From Nonomuraea helvata (GTDB lineage: Bacteria; Actinomycetota; Actinomycetes; Streptosporangiales; Streptosporangiaceae), in the NCBI RefSeq assembly GCF_039535785.1, contig NZ_BAAAXV010000001.1, positions 1,488,001 through 1,552,000 on the forward strand: DNA of 64,000 nt, given 5' to 3'. Positions 16,440 to 24,810 of this stretch are shown piece after piece; position 1 is the first letter of the stretch, and every line of letters begins with the position of its first letter. A program made the translations under genes and the position numbers. The notes under the pieces were generated by a model. The model made no database searches. It had not been told where the DNA came from and saw only the letters and a program-made list of their open reading frames with translations.

Positions 16440-17372
16440 ATGCGGACATGGGTGAGCTGGATCGTGGTGGCGCCGTTCGCGGCGTGGGCGGTGGTGCGGC
16501 TGAGCGGGTTCGAGCCGGACTGGCCGTGGGTGCCGATGGTGGCGTACACGCCGTACGCGGCACTCGCGACGGTGGTGATCCTCATCCTGGCCTGCCTGCT
16601 GAGGCGGTGGGCGGTCGGAACGGTCGCGCTCGTCTCGGCGCTGGCGCTGATGCCGGTCATGCTCCCCCGCGCGCTGGCCGACGGCAACCCCGAGGCCGGC
16701 GGGCCGAGGCTGCGGGTCCTCTCGGCGAACCTGCTGGTGGGACGGGCGGACACCGAGCAGCTGATGGCGCTGATCACCGGGCTGCGGCCGGACGTGCTGA
16801 CGTTGCAGGAGTTCACGCCGGAGGCCATGAGCCGGTTGGACGAGGCGGGGGTGCGCAAGGTGCTGCCGTACGCCGTCACCCGCCCGCTGCCGGGGGTCGG
16901 CGGGTCGGCCGTGTACGCCCGGCACCCGCTGAAGGCCGGTGAGACGATCAAGCACGGTGGGTTCGGGCAGGCCAGGGCCTGGCTCACGCATCCCGGCGGG
17001 CCACGGGTGGATATCGTGTCCGTGCACCCGTGCGCGCCCAAGCGGATCGGGCGGCAGCCGTGCTGGCAGGCGGGCCTGGCGGCGCTGCCGCGCGCGGGCA
17101 AGGAGCTGAGGGTGCTGGCCGGCGACTTCAACGCCACGCTCGACCACCTGCCGGTCCGTGAGCTGCTGGCGAGCGGCTACCGGGACGCGGCCGACGTCAT
17201 GGGGCGGGGGTTCGTGCCGACCTGGCCGCAGGAGGGCTCGAACGCGAACGTGCCCGGCGTGCCGATCGACCACGTGCTGGCGGATTCGCGGATGGCGGTG
17301 CGGGACTTCGAGGTGCTGGCGCTGGGGCACACCGACCACCGGCCCGTGTTCGCCGAGCTCAGGCTGCCGTGA
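16440..17372 (+). CDS. Membrane-anchored endonuclease/exonuclease/phosphatase family protein
   Basis: About 310 residues. Three hydrophobic helices (WVSWIVVAPFAAWAVV, YAALATVVILILACLL, VALVSALALMPVML) precede an EEP catalytic domain. LRVLSANLLVGR gives the first Asn, DVLTLQEFTP the metal-binding Glu, VLAGDFNATLDH the Asp-Asn pair and GHTDHRPVFAEL the terminal Asp-His. The active site should face outside, suggesting hydrolysis of extracellular phosphodiesters or phosphoesters. ATG 16425 is an alternative start five codons upstream. Confidence 0.85.
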   Translation: MRTWVSWIVVAPFAAWAVVRLSGFEPDWPWVPMVAYTPYAALATVVILILACLLRRWAVGTVALVSALALMPVMLPRALADGNPEAGGPRLRVLSANLLVGRADTEQLMALITGLRPDVLTLQEFTPEAMSRLDEAGVRKVLPYAVTRPLPGVGGSAVYARHPLKAGETIKHGGFGQARAWLTHPGGPRVDIVSVHPCAPKRIGRQPCWQAGLAALPRAGKELRVLAGDFNATLDHLPVRELLASGYRDAADVMGRGFVPTWPQEGSNANVPGVPIDHVLADSRMAVRDFEVLALGHTDHRPVFAELRLP

Positions 17373-17407
17373 TCGCATTTCCGGAGTGTGGCGCGTGTCG
17401 CGGCTCG

Positions 17408-17413
17408 TAAACT
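17408..17413 (+). promoter_or_regulatory. -10 element for a leaderless GroES-like transcript
   Basis: TAAACT lies 7 bp before GTG 17421, the spacing expected when transcription begins at the start codon itself. No Shine-Dalgarno sequence precedes the GTG, which agrees with leaderless expression. Confidence 0.5.
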
Positions 17414-17420
17414 TGTGGGC

Positions 17421-17741
17421 GTGGTAGAGCCCAAGTTCGAGATTCAGATGCTGCACGACCGGGTCATGATCAAGCTGGAGCACGAGGCCGAGGAGCGGCG
17501 CAGCGGCTCCGGCATCGTCATTCCGGCGACGGTCAAGCTGGCCAACCGGCTGGCCTGGGGCGAGGTCTGCGGCGTCGGCACGAACGTGCGCTCGGTCAAG
17601 GTGGGCGACAAGGTGCTGTTCAACCCGGAGGACCAGTTCGAGGTCGAGGTGCACGCGCAGACCTATCTGGTGATGCGCGAGCGCGACCTGCACGCGGTGG
17701 CCACCCAGGAGACCGACCACGGCACCGGCCTCTACCTATGA
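17421..17741 (+). CDS. GroES-like co-chaperonin
   Basis: A 106-residue protein with the GroES beta-barrel: VEPKFEIQMLHDRVMIKLE at the N-terminus, RSGSGIVIPATVK where the mobile loop lies, then GEVCGVGTNVRSVKVGDKVL and a Tyr-rich end. It is somewhat divergent from canonical 97-residue GroES and stands alone without groEL, so it may be an accessory homologue. GTG 17421 is chosen over GTG 17388 because of the -10 placement and the family N-terminus. Its stop overlaps the 3' end of the convergent propeller gene. Confidence 0.8.
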   Translation: MVEPKFEIQMLHDRVMIKLEHEAEERRSGSGIVIPATVKLANRLAWGEVCGVGTNVRSVKVGDKVLFNPEDQFEVEVHAQTYLVMRERDLHAVATQETDHGTGLYL

Positions 17742-18684
17742 CACCCGGCTGAACGAGAGCCAGAGGTCCGACGCCCACGCGGTGCGCGGCACCTCCGCCA
17801 GCACGCGCGTCTCCTTGCCGCTCAGGTCGAGCACCGCCAGCCGGTAGGCCGTGCCGCGCGCCATGACGGCGATGACGTGGCTCTCGTCCCACCAGCCGAA
17901 GAGCGCCTCGGGCCGCGTGTTCACGCGCTGGGCGATCTTGCCGGTGGCCGGGTCCACCAGGCAGAGCTGCTCCTTGAAGCGCGACGGGCACCACGTGGTC
18001 AGCCGCCTGCCCGACGGCGAGAACGGGTCCTCCGGGCCGGTGGGCAGGCCGACGCCCGCGTAGGTGCGCATGACCGCGCCGTCGGAGGGCCGGTAGACGC
18101 GCAGGCCCGTGCCGTACATGGAGACGAGGTTGCCGTCGGGGCTCCACCAGAAGCCCGCCTTCCGGCTCAGGCCGGTGACCCGCACCGTGCGCGCGCTCCT
18201 GGCGGCCACGTCCACGACCGTGAAGCCGAGCACGCGCCATGTGCCGCTCTCCTTCTGCTCGACCGTGAGCGCGACGCGCCTCCCGTCGCGGGACCACGAG
18301 GCGTAGGAGGCGGTCATCGGCTTCCTGACCGTGCGGATCCGGGAGGAGGCGCCGGTGGTGCGGTCGGTGACGATCAGGGAGTCGTAGCCCGACCGGTACG
18401 AGCGGGGCACGCCTGCCGCCAGGCGGCCGCCGGGCGAGACGGACACCTCCGACAGCGACTGCTCCAAGGCGAAGGCGTCGCCGGTCGCGGATCTGAGGTA
18501 GGTGCGCTTGGTGCCGAGGCCATAGGCGGCAAGACGTACGGGATCGCCCGTTTTTTTCCCGATATTTCATGCCAGTGGTGGCGGGCAGCACGAGGTCAGC
18601 CCGGGCCGCGACCGAGAGCGTCGCGGGCCCGGCGTAACCCCCGGGAAGCGTCAGGGACAGCGCGATGGCGATTTTGGCGATCAC
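17736..18684 (-). pseudogene. Secreted beta-propeller (TolB/WD40-like) protein, frameshifted in a 7-nt A-tract
   Basis: GTG 18684 opens a frame with a clear signal peptide (MIAKIAIALSLTLPGGYAG). This frame fails after YREKN at the seven-base tract 18551-18557. One base over, the reading continues GDPVRLAAYGLGTKRTYLRS into intact propeller blades (SVSPGGRLAAGV, FWWSPDGNLV, FSPSGRRLTTW, FGWWDESHVIAV) to the stop at 17736. Removing one A gives about 315 residues. It may be a true frameshift, a sequencing slip, or a slippage site. The mature part resembles the truncated propeller at 2.4-3.4 kb. Confidence 0.65.
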
Positions 18685-18722
18685 GCCCGAAGATTAGGCA
18701 GGAACGTACGAAATTTCGGGCG

Positions 18723-19193
18723 CTATGCCGACCGGGTCTCGATGTAACGCCGGGCGATCTCGATCAGGTCGATGCCGAGCGTGCGCAGGCCGAAGTAGAC
18801 GATCACCCCGGCGACGGCCACCGTCACGATGAGCACGACGACGCGCACGAGCCAGCCCTGCCGCTTGTACCACTCCATCCAGGCGTGCAGCGTGCGCTTG
18901 CCGAAGTCGAGCACCTTGCGCGCCCAGTGGAACTCCACGGCCAGCACCGCGAGCCCCGCGAACACGACCGCCCACCCCGGCCCGGGGAACGGCACCATGA
19001 TCAGCCCCGCCACCACCATGAGGGTCCCGATCACACCGAACACGATCTTCAGCGTGAGCGCCCCCGTGCGCGTGGACCTGATCCCGTCGAGCCACCCTTG
19101 GAGGCCCGTGCGGCGTTCGGGCATGCTGGAGCGGTCGGCGGCCTCACCCTTGATCATGTCGGCGTCGCCGGTGTCGGAGTCCTGAATCTGCAC
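18723..19193 (-). CDS. TIGR02611 / PGPGW-type transmembrane protein
   Basis: A 156-residue membrane protein of a conserved actinobacterial family of unknown function. The VVAGLIMVPFPGPGWAVVF segment contains the PFPGPGW signature between two helices, followed by WARKVLDFGKRTL and another helix pair (VVLIVTVAVAGVIVYFGL). The N-terminal 35 residues are polar and cytoplasmic. Confidence 0.85.
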   Translation of the reverse strand: MQIQDSDTGDADMIKGEAADRSSMPERRTGLQGWLDGIRSTRTGALTLKIVFGVIGTLMVVAGLIMVPFPGPGWAVVFAGLAVLAVEFHWARKVLDFGKRTLHAWMEWYKRQGWLVRVVVLIVTVAVAGVIVYFGLRTLGIDLIEIARRYIETRSA

Positions 19194-19333
19194 AATTCCC
19201 CCCGGCAGTCGGTATGCCCTCCAGGATACGGCGCGCTACCTGGTGGCCACTTGCAGCCGACTGGCAAAACAGCAAACCCGCCAGACGGTAAATTTTCCAC
19301 CTGACCGGAACGTCGTCCGGCAAACATCGGTTA

Positions 19334-20251
19334 ATGTCTCATATGCCCGAGGTTTTGCTCCGTACCGTCACCGGCCCTGTACGCGCGGCCGCCATCACCG
19401 GTGCCGTGCTCCCCCACGAGCACCTGCGTACCGACATGCGCTGGGCGGTCGGCATCGAGTCCGACCCGTACCGCTGGCTCGACGAGGAGCACGCCGTCAC
19501 CGCCGAGCTCCGCGAGCTGCGCCAGTCCGGCGGGCTCGGCCTGGTGGTGGATCTGACCTGCATGGGCATGGGCCGCGACGCCGCCGCCCTGGCCCGCATG
19601 GCGGCGGGCAGCCGGGTGCCGGTGATCGCCTCGACCGGATTGTTCGCGGAGCCGTTCACGGAGGTCGGGGACGCGGACGTGGACTCGCTCACCAGCCGGC
19701 TGATGGACGAGATCGTCAGCGGCGCGGACGACATGGGCGTCTTCCCCGGCGTGATCGGCGAGGTCGGCTCCTGGGGCGCCGAGCCCACGCCGCGCGAGGA
19801 GCGCTGCCTGATCGCCGCCGCCCGCGCCTCGCTGAAGTCGCGTCTCCCCGTCGCGACGCACGGCGCGAACGCCCCGGCGCTGCTGGAGATCCTGCTGGGG
19901 CAGGGCCTGCCGGGCTCGCGGGTGGCCGTCGGCTACGCGGGCGCCGATCTGGGGGCGGCCAGGAAGATCGCCGAAGCGGGCGCGTACGTGAGCCTGGGTG
20001 TGCTCGGCCTCGGCCCGGACCAGGCGGCCAGGATCGCGCTCGGCCTCATCGAGGACGGCCACGCGGACCGCCTGCTGATCAGCTCGGGGCTGAGCCGGGT
20101 GGCGCAGCTGCGCAAGTACGACGGGCCCGGCTACTCCCACCTGTTCGACGCCCTGCTGCCGCGCCTGCGCGAGGCGGGCGTCGGCGAGGACACGATCGGC
20201 CTCATCACCCACGAGAACCCGCTGCGCTGGCTGACCGACGGGCTGACTTGA
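19334..20251 (+). CDS. Phosphotriesterase-family protein lacking some metal ligands
   Basis: A 305-residue TIM-barrel protein. VLPHEHLRTDM holds the HxH pair of the family, GVIGEVGSWG the carboxylate position, and PVATHGANA a ligand His. The later His appears to be replaced (VAVGYAGAD where VGHxD is usual). The final Asp is Gly (LLISSGLS instead of ISSDxS). It therefore either binds one metal only or is catalytically altered. Substrate unknown. The PPOX gene follows, and the promoter of that gene overlaps this stop codon. Confidence 0.75.
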   Translation: MSHMPEVLLRTVTGPVRAAAITGAVLPHEHLRTDMRWAVGIESDPYRWLDEEHAVTAELRELRQSGGLGLVVDLTCMGMGRDAAALARMAAGSRVPVIASTGLFAEPFTEVGDADVDSLTSRLMDEIVSGADDMGVFPGVIGEVGSWGAEPTPREERCLIAAARASLKSRLPVATHGANAPALLEILLGQGLPGSRVAVGYAGADLGAARKIAEAGAYVSLGVLGLGPDQAARIALGLIEDGHADRLLISSGLSRVAQLRKYDGPGYSHLFDALLPRLREAGVGEDTIGLITHENPLRWLTDGLT

Positions 20252-20278
20252 CCTCAACCAATGTCAAGGTTGCAGACT
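20248..20278 (+). promoter_or_regulatory. MerR-type promoter with 19-bp spacer
   Basis: TTGACC (20248-20253) and CAGACT (20273-20278) are separated by 19 bp, the stretched spacing of promoters activated by MerR-family regulators. The spacer carries the dyad CAACC-N8-GGTTG. The -10 lies 7 bp before ATG 20286, so the mRNA would be leaderless. No MerR gene is adjacent. Confidence 0.6.
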
Positions 20279-20285
20279 CGACCGC

Positions 20286-20675
20286 ATGACCTTCACCTCA
20301 TCGGAACTTGAGTACCTGTCGTCGCAGCACCTCGGCCGCCTGGCCACCGTGTCGCCCGACGGCCAGGTGCAGAACAACCCGGTCGGCTACTTCGTCGACG
20401 CCGAGACCGGGATCATCACCATCGGCGGCCACGCCATGGGCGCGTCGAAGAAGTTCAGGAACGTCCAGAAGGGCAGCACCGTCGCGCTCGTCGTGGACGA
20501 CCTGGCCTCGGTCGATCCGTGGGTGGTGCGGGGCATCGAGATCAGGGGCACGGCGGAGGCGCTGACGGACGTCGACCCGCCCATGCCGTTCTTCTCCAGG
20601 GAGATCATCAAGATCACCCCCAGGAAGATCACCTCGTGGGGGCTGGCGGGTCCGCGCGAGACCCGGGTCGTGTGA
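20286..20675 (+). CDS. PPOX-class F420-dependent oxidoreductase
   Basis: A 129-residue split-beta-barrel flavin/F420 protein. LSSQHLGRLATVSPDGQVQN and the GHAMGASKKFRNVQ loop place it in the pyridoxamine-phosphate-oxidase-like F420 group common in actinobacteria; AGPRETRVV closes it. Such enzymes reduce small unsaturated compounds. There is no ribosome site, in keeping with the predicted leaderless promoter. Confidence 0.85.
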   Translation: MTFTSSELEYLSSQHLGRLATVSPDGQVQNNPVGYFVDAETGIITIGGHAMGASKKFRNVQKGSTVALVVDDLASVDPWVVRGIEIRGTAEALTDVDPPMPFFSREIIKITPRKITSWGLAGPRETRVV

Positions 20676-20719
20676 AAGCTCGCTAGGATCTGGGCTACAC
20701 GAGGCTTGGCCGGGTGGGG

Positions 20720-21808
20720 ATGGTGACGGAGCACACGCACAGGAGCGGCCGCCTGCGCCGGCCACTGAGCGCTCTGTCGCGCCTGACCCGGCTCGGCGAC
20801 GTCCCGGTCGTGGTCATGCTGGCGTGGGCCGGCTGGCTGGCCGTCCCCTGGTCGTTCAGCGGCCTCGCCCAGGCCCGCGCGGCCGCGGCCGCTGCCGCCG
20901 CCGAGGCCGAGCCGCCGCAGGTCGATCTCTCTCCCGCCTCCGTACGCCCGTGGGCCATCCCTGCGGCCCAGCCCCGCCACCTCAAGACCGTCCGCCGCGC
21001 TGCTGCGACGGGCGGGGAGGAGACCGCGCCGGCCTCGACGGGATGGGTCGCGGCGGGACCGGGCTCGGTATGGCCCGGCTCGGCGGGACCCGGCTCGATG
21101 GCGCCCGGCTCAGTGGGACCCAGCTCAGTGGGACCCGGCTCGATGGCGCCCGGCTCGGCGCGGCCCAGCTCAGCGGGATCGGCGGTCTCGGCGGCGCTGC
21201 GCCACGATGAGGCTGCTCCGGGCGCGACGGACGTGGTGGCGGCGGAGCGGGCCAGGATCGCCGGGGAGGTGCACGACGCGGCCGGGCACGGCCTCGCGGC
21301 CATCGCCATGCAGGCCGGGCTCGCGCTCGTCGCGCTCGACGACGATCCCGAGCAGACCAGGGCGTCTCTGCGAGCGATCAGGGAGACCAGCACGACGGCA
21401 CTCACCCAGCTCCGCGCGGCGCTCGACGGCATCGACCCACCCGGCGGTGATCTCATCCGGCTCATCGAGGGCGTCCGGGCGGCGGGCCTGCCGGTGGACG
21501 TCGAGCCCGTGGACTTCACCGTCCCCGCCCGCCTCCAGGACACCGTCTACCGCGTGGTACGCGAGTCACTGACCAACGTGCTGCGCCACGCGGGCCCCAC
21601 CAGGGCGCTCGTGCGCGTGGGCGGGGAGCCGGGCCAGTTCGTGCTGGAGGTGGCCGACCGCGGCGCGGGCCGGCCGGACGCTCCGGAAGGGCGCGGGCTG
21701 GCCGGGATGCGCACCCGGGTCACGGAGGCGGGCGGCCACTTCGCCGCCGGGCCGCGCGACGGCGGCGGCTTCCAGGTGATCGCCCGCTTCCCCCAGGTCT
21801 CCGCATGA
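20720..21808 (+). CDS. Sensor histidine kinase (HisKA_3 type)
   Basis: A 362-residue kinase paired with the NarL-type regulator that follows. One hydrophobic segment (VVVMLAWAGWLAVPWSF) is the only membrane helix. A Pro/Gly/Ser-rich linker made of 15-bp DNA repeats follows. The kinase core is RARIAGEVHDAAGHGLAAIA (phospho-accepting His), VVRESLTNVLRHAG (N-box) and GRGLAGMRTRVTEAGG (G-box). There is no recognisable sensor domain, so the signal may enter through the membrane segment or a partner. ATG 20720 is preferred; GTG 20714 is possible. Confidence 0.9.
   Translation: MVTEHTHRSGRLRRPLSALSRLTRLGDVPVVVMLAWAGWLAVPWSFSGLAQARAAAAAAAAEAEPPQVDLSPASVRPWAIPAAQPRHLKTVRRAAATGGEETAPASTGWVAAGPGSVWPGSAGPGSMAPGSVGPSSVGPGSMAPGSARPSSAGSAVSAALRHDEAAPGATDVVAAERARIAGEVHDAAGHGLAAIAMQAGLALVALDDDPEQTRASLRAIRETSTTALTQLRAALDGIDPPGGDLIRLIEGVRAAGLPVDVEPVDFTVPARLQDTVYRVVRESLTNVLRHAGPTRALVRVGGEPGQFVLEVADRGAGRPDAPEGRGLAGMRTRVTEAGGHFAAGPRDGGGFQVIARFPQVSA
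21052..21175 (+). repeat. 15-bp tandem repeats in the kinase linker
   Basis: About eight degenerate copies of a 15-bp unit around GGACCCGGCTCGATG encode a GPGSM/GPSSV-type pentapeptide array in the kinase frame. One frame over, the same DNA reads as A/T-x-L-x-G pentapeptides. Period 15 bp means copy-number changes keep the kinase in frame. Confidence 0.75.
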
Positions 21809-22497
21809 CCGCCACGCAGCCGGTGAGCACGCCGGACGCCGAGGGCGTGATCAGGGTGGCCGTCGCAGACGATCAGGCGGTCGTGCGCATGGGGCTGCGG
21901 GCGCTGCTCGAGCGGGCGCCCGGCATGGAGTGCGTGGGCGAGGCCGCCGACGGGAGCGCCGCGCTGGCACTGATCCGCCGTGTCCGGCCCGACGTGCTGC
22001 TGCTCGACATCCGCATGCCCGGCATGGACGGCCTGGCCACGCTGCGCGCCATCGCCGAGGACCCCGGGCTGCGCGGCACGAGGATCGTCGTGGTGACGAC
22101 CTTCGCCGTGGACGAGTACGTCTTCGCCGCGCTCCAGGCCGGCGCCAGCGGCTTCGTGCTCAAGGACAGCGCCCCGGAGGAGCTGGTCAACGCCGTGCGC
22201 GTGGTGGCCGCCGGAGAGGCGCTGCTGTCACCGGCGATCACCAGGAAGGTCATCGGCATGTTCGGGCGGCACGGCGCCGGTCCGGTCGAAGGGCTGGAGA
22301 CGCTGACGCCCCGGGAGCGGGAGCTGGTGGCCTGGGTGGCCACCGGCAGGTCCAACGAGGAGATCGCCGAGGAGCTGGTGATCAGCCCCGACACCGTCCG
22401 CACCCACGTCAGCCGGGCCATGGTCAAGCTGCGCGCGAGGGACCGCGCCCAGCTCGTGGTGTTCGCCATGCGAGCCGGGCTGAGCGTCCCCGCCTGA
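21805..22497 (+). CDS. NarL/FixJ-family response regulator
   Basis: A 230-residue regulator. The receiver domain has VAVADDQAVVRMGLRALLE, the phosphorylatable Asp in VLLLDIRMPGMDG, the Thr/Ser position in VVVVTTF and Lys in FVLKDSAPEE. The LuxR-type helix-turn-helix is LTPRERELVAWVATGRSNEE through DTVRTHVSRAMVKL. Its ATG overlaps the kinase stop (ATGA), so the two are translationally coupled. Targets unknown. Confidence 0.95.
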   Translation: MTATQPVSTPDAEGVIRVAVADDQAVVRMGLRALLERAPGMECVGEAADGSAALALIRRVRPDVLLLDIRMPGMDGLATLRAIAEDPGLRGTRIVVVTTFAVDEYVFAALQAGASGFVLKDSAPEELVNAVRVVAAGEALLSPAITRKVIGMFGRHGAGPVEGLETLTPRERELVAWVATGRSNEEIAEELVISPDTVRTHVSRAMVKLRARDRAQLVVFAMRAGLSVPA

Positions 22498-22498
22498 G

Positions 22499-23806
22499 CT
22501 ACCGCAGGAAGCCCTCGTAGTTGCGCTGCTGGAGCTGGGCCTCGATCTGCTTCACGGTGTCCAGCCCGACCCCGACCATGATCAACACGCTGGTCCCGCC
22601 GAACGGGAAGTTCTGCCGCGTACCCGGATCCTTGAGGACCGCGAAGGCCACCAGCGGCAGCAGCGCCAGCGCTCCCAGGTAGACCGCCCCGGGCGCGGTC
22701 AGCCGCCCCAGCACGTACGCCAGGTACCGCGCCGTGGGACTTCCGGGCCGGATCCCGGGAACGAACCCCCCGTACCGCCGCATGTTGTCCGCCACCTCCA
22801 CGGGGTTGAAGGTGATCGACACGTAGAAGTAGGCGAATCCCACGATCAGCAGCACGTACACGCTCATATAGAGCGGACCCGTGGTCAGGTTGCGCTCCAC
22901 CCACGCCTGTCCCGCCTGGCCGAGCAGCGGCGCCGCCAGCGTGGGCAGGTACAGCAGCGACGAGGCGAAGATCACCGGCACGATCCCCGCCTGGTTCACC
23001 TTCAACGGGATGTACGTGCTGCTCCCCCCGTACATCCGCCGCCCCACCATCCGCTTGGCGTACTGCACCGGGATCCGCCGCTGCGCCTGCTCCACGAAGA
23101 CCACGGCCGCCACCAGGCAGAGCCCCGCCGCGATCATCACCGCGAAACTCAACGGGCTCACCACGAAGATCTTCGCCATGTACGCCGGGAAGACGGCCAC
23201 GACCTGCGAGAACATCAGGAGCGACATCCCGTTCCCGATCCCGCGGTCTGTGATCAGCTCGCCGAGCCACATGACCACGCAGGCCCCCGCCACCATGGTC
23301 AGCACGATCACGATCACGGCGAGCAGGCCCTCGTCCCGCAGCAGCGGCCGCGGGCAGCCGGGCAGGAGCTGCCGGGCGCGGGCCAGAGCGACGACCGTCC
23401 CGGCGTTCAGCACGGCGAGCCCGACCGTCAGGTAGCGCGTGTACTGCGTGATCTTGGCCTGGCCGCGCTGCCCCTCTTTCCTGAGCGCGTCCAGCCGGGG
23501 CACGAGCACGGCGAAGAGCTGCATGACGATGCTGGCCGTGATGTACGGCATGACGCCCAGCGCGAACACCGACAGCTGCAGCATCGCGCCCCCGCTGAGC
23601 ATCTGCACCATGTCGAACAGGCCGCCCCTGGCCGCTCCCACGCACTCCCGCACGGTCATCACGTCCACCCCCGGCGCGGGCATGAGCTGCCCGAGGCGGA
23701 ACAGCACGATCAGGCCCAGCGTGAACAGCAGCTTCTTGCGCAGCTCGGGCACCCGGAAGGCCCCGATCAATGTCCCGGCCAATGTCCTGGTAAGAACGGT
23801 CAGCAT
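22499..23806 (-). CDS. secY: Preprotein translocase subunit SecY (isolated copy)
   Basis: A 435-residue, ten-helix channel protein. Signatures include AFRVPELRKKLLFTLGLIVL, LFALGVMPYITASIVMQL (FALGI.PYI.ASI), ITDRGIGNGMSL and ITFNPVEVADNMRRYGGFVP. It is intact, but it lies alone between a response regulator and a DUF1445 gene, not beside rplO and adk. It is therefore probably a second SecY. ATG 23806 (MLTVLTRTLAG) matches the family start; earlier in-frame ATGs lie in a short ATGCTGACC repeat. Confidence 0.9.
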   Translation of the reverse strand: MLTVLTRTLAGTLIGAFRVPELRKKLLFTLGLIVLFRLGQLMPAPGVDVMTVRECVGAARGGLFDMVQMLSGGAMLQLSVFALGVMPYITASIVMQLFAVLVPRLDALRKEGQRGQAKITQYTRYLTVGLAVLNAGTVVALARARQLLPGCPRPLLRDEGLLAVIVIVLTMVAGACVVMWLGELITDRGIGNGMSLLMFSQVVAVFPAYMAKIFVVSPLSFAVMIAAGLCLVAAVVFVEQAQRRIPVQYAKRMVGRRMYGGSSTYIPLKVNQAGIVPVIFASSLLYLPTLAAPLLGQAGQAWVERNLTTGPLYMSVYVLLIVGFAYFYVSITFNPVEVADNMRRYGGFVPGIRPGSPTARYLAYVLGRLTAPGAVYLGALALLPLVAFAVLKDPGTRQNFPFGGTSVLIMVGVGLDTVKQIEAQLQQRNYEGFLR

Positions 23807-23908
23807 GGTCAGCATGGTCAAGGAGTCTGACCGGGGCGGCCCGCCGGGTCGTCCGCCGAGACGAGGCACCCGCGTACGCAAATCCGCGTACACGGGACGC
23901 GGTAGTCG

Positions 23909-24685
23909 TCAGACGCGGTAGTCGTCGTCGCGCGCGTCCAGGATCGCCATGTGCCCCGGCAGGTGCCCGATCGCGTACTCGACGCCGCTGGCCATGACCG
24001 CCGCCTGCGGCGTCACCCCGCACGCCCAGAACAGCGGCACCTCCCCCGCCCGCACCTCCACCGGGTCGCCGAAGTCGGGCCGTCCCAGGTCGCGGATCCC
24101 GATCGCCGCGGGGTCGCCGACGTGCACCGGCGCCCCGTGCACCAGCGGATAGCGCCCGGTCACCTCGACGGCGGTCTTCACCAGCGCCTCGGGCACCGGC
24201 CGCATCGACACGACCAGCGGCCCCGACAGGCTGCCCGCCGCCTCGCAGGGGACGTCGGTGACGTACATCGGCACGTTCGTCCCCAGCTCCAGGTGCCGTA
24301 CCGGCACGCCGGCCGCGAGCAGCGCGGCCTCGAAGGTGAAGCTGCATCCGATGAGGAACGGCACCAGGTCGTCCCGCCACTCCGCCACCACGTCGCCGAG
24401 GTCCGCGACCGGCTCGCCGTCGCGGTAGAGCCGGTACCCGGGCAGGTCGGTACGGAGGTCACCGGGGAACAGCGGCGTGGACCAGGCCCCCGGCTCCCCC
24501 ACGTCGAGCACGGGGCACGCCTGCGGGTTCTGGTGGGCGAACAGCAACAGGTCGTACCGGAGCTGCCTGGGCACGGCGATCAGGTTGGCCTGCGTCCAGC
24601 CCCGGCACCAGCCCGCCGTGGGCACGCGCTCGCCGGCGCGGAAGCGCTCCCGGGCCTGCGCCGGGCTGAGGTCGGCGACGTTCAC
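23909..24685 (-). CDS. DUF1445 (YcsI/UPF0317) family putative hydro-lyase
   Basis: A 258-residue protein with the family landmarks [49 protein letters not shown] and [10 protein letters not shown]. Related domains occur in mammalian D-glutamate cyclase, and bacterial members are annotated as putative hydro-lyases; the reaction here is unproven. GTG 24685 has TACTGT about 6 bp ahead, so a leaderless start is possible. Convergent with nothing; it ends 100 bp before SecY. Confidence 0.85.
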   Translation of the reverse strand: MNVADLSPAQARERFRAGERVPTAGWCRGWTQANLIAVPRQLRYDLLLFAHQNPQACPVLDVGEPGAWSTPLFPGDLRTDLPGYRLYRDGEPVADLGDVVAEWRDDLVPFLIGCSFTFEAALLAAGVPVRHLELGTNVPMYVTDVPCEAAGSLSGPLVVSMRPVPEALVKTAVEVTGRYPLVHGAPVHVGDPAAIGIRDLGRPDFGDPVEVRAGEVPLFWACGVTPQAAVMASGVEYAIGHLPGHMAILDARDDDYRV

Positions 24686-24810
24686 TCCCCGACAGTATGG
24701 CGGGCCGCGTTCGACGGTCCACAACGGCTCGCGGGCCCCGTACCTGAGGGGCACTCACATCAAGCGGCGAAGCCGGTGATATTGGGGCTTTCCGGGGTAG
24801 CGAGAGCGCC

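Noticed and set aside
20824..21210. A pentapeptide-repeat protein in the frame next to the kinase
   Set aside because: Only the 15-bp repeat array looks repetitive; the flanks are shadow frame and there is no start signal. Kept only as a finding about the repeat.
21873..24380. An 835-codon reverse open frame across three genes
   Set aside because: Its stretches are shadows of the response regulator, SecY and DUF1445 genes; no domain is readable in it.
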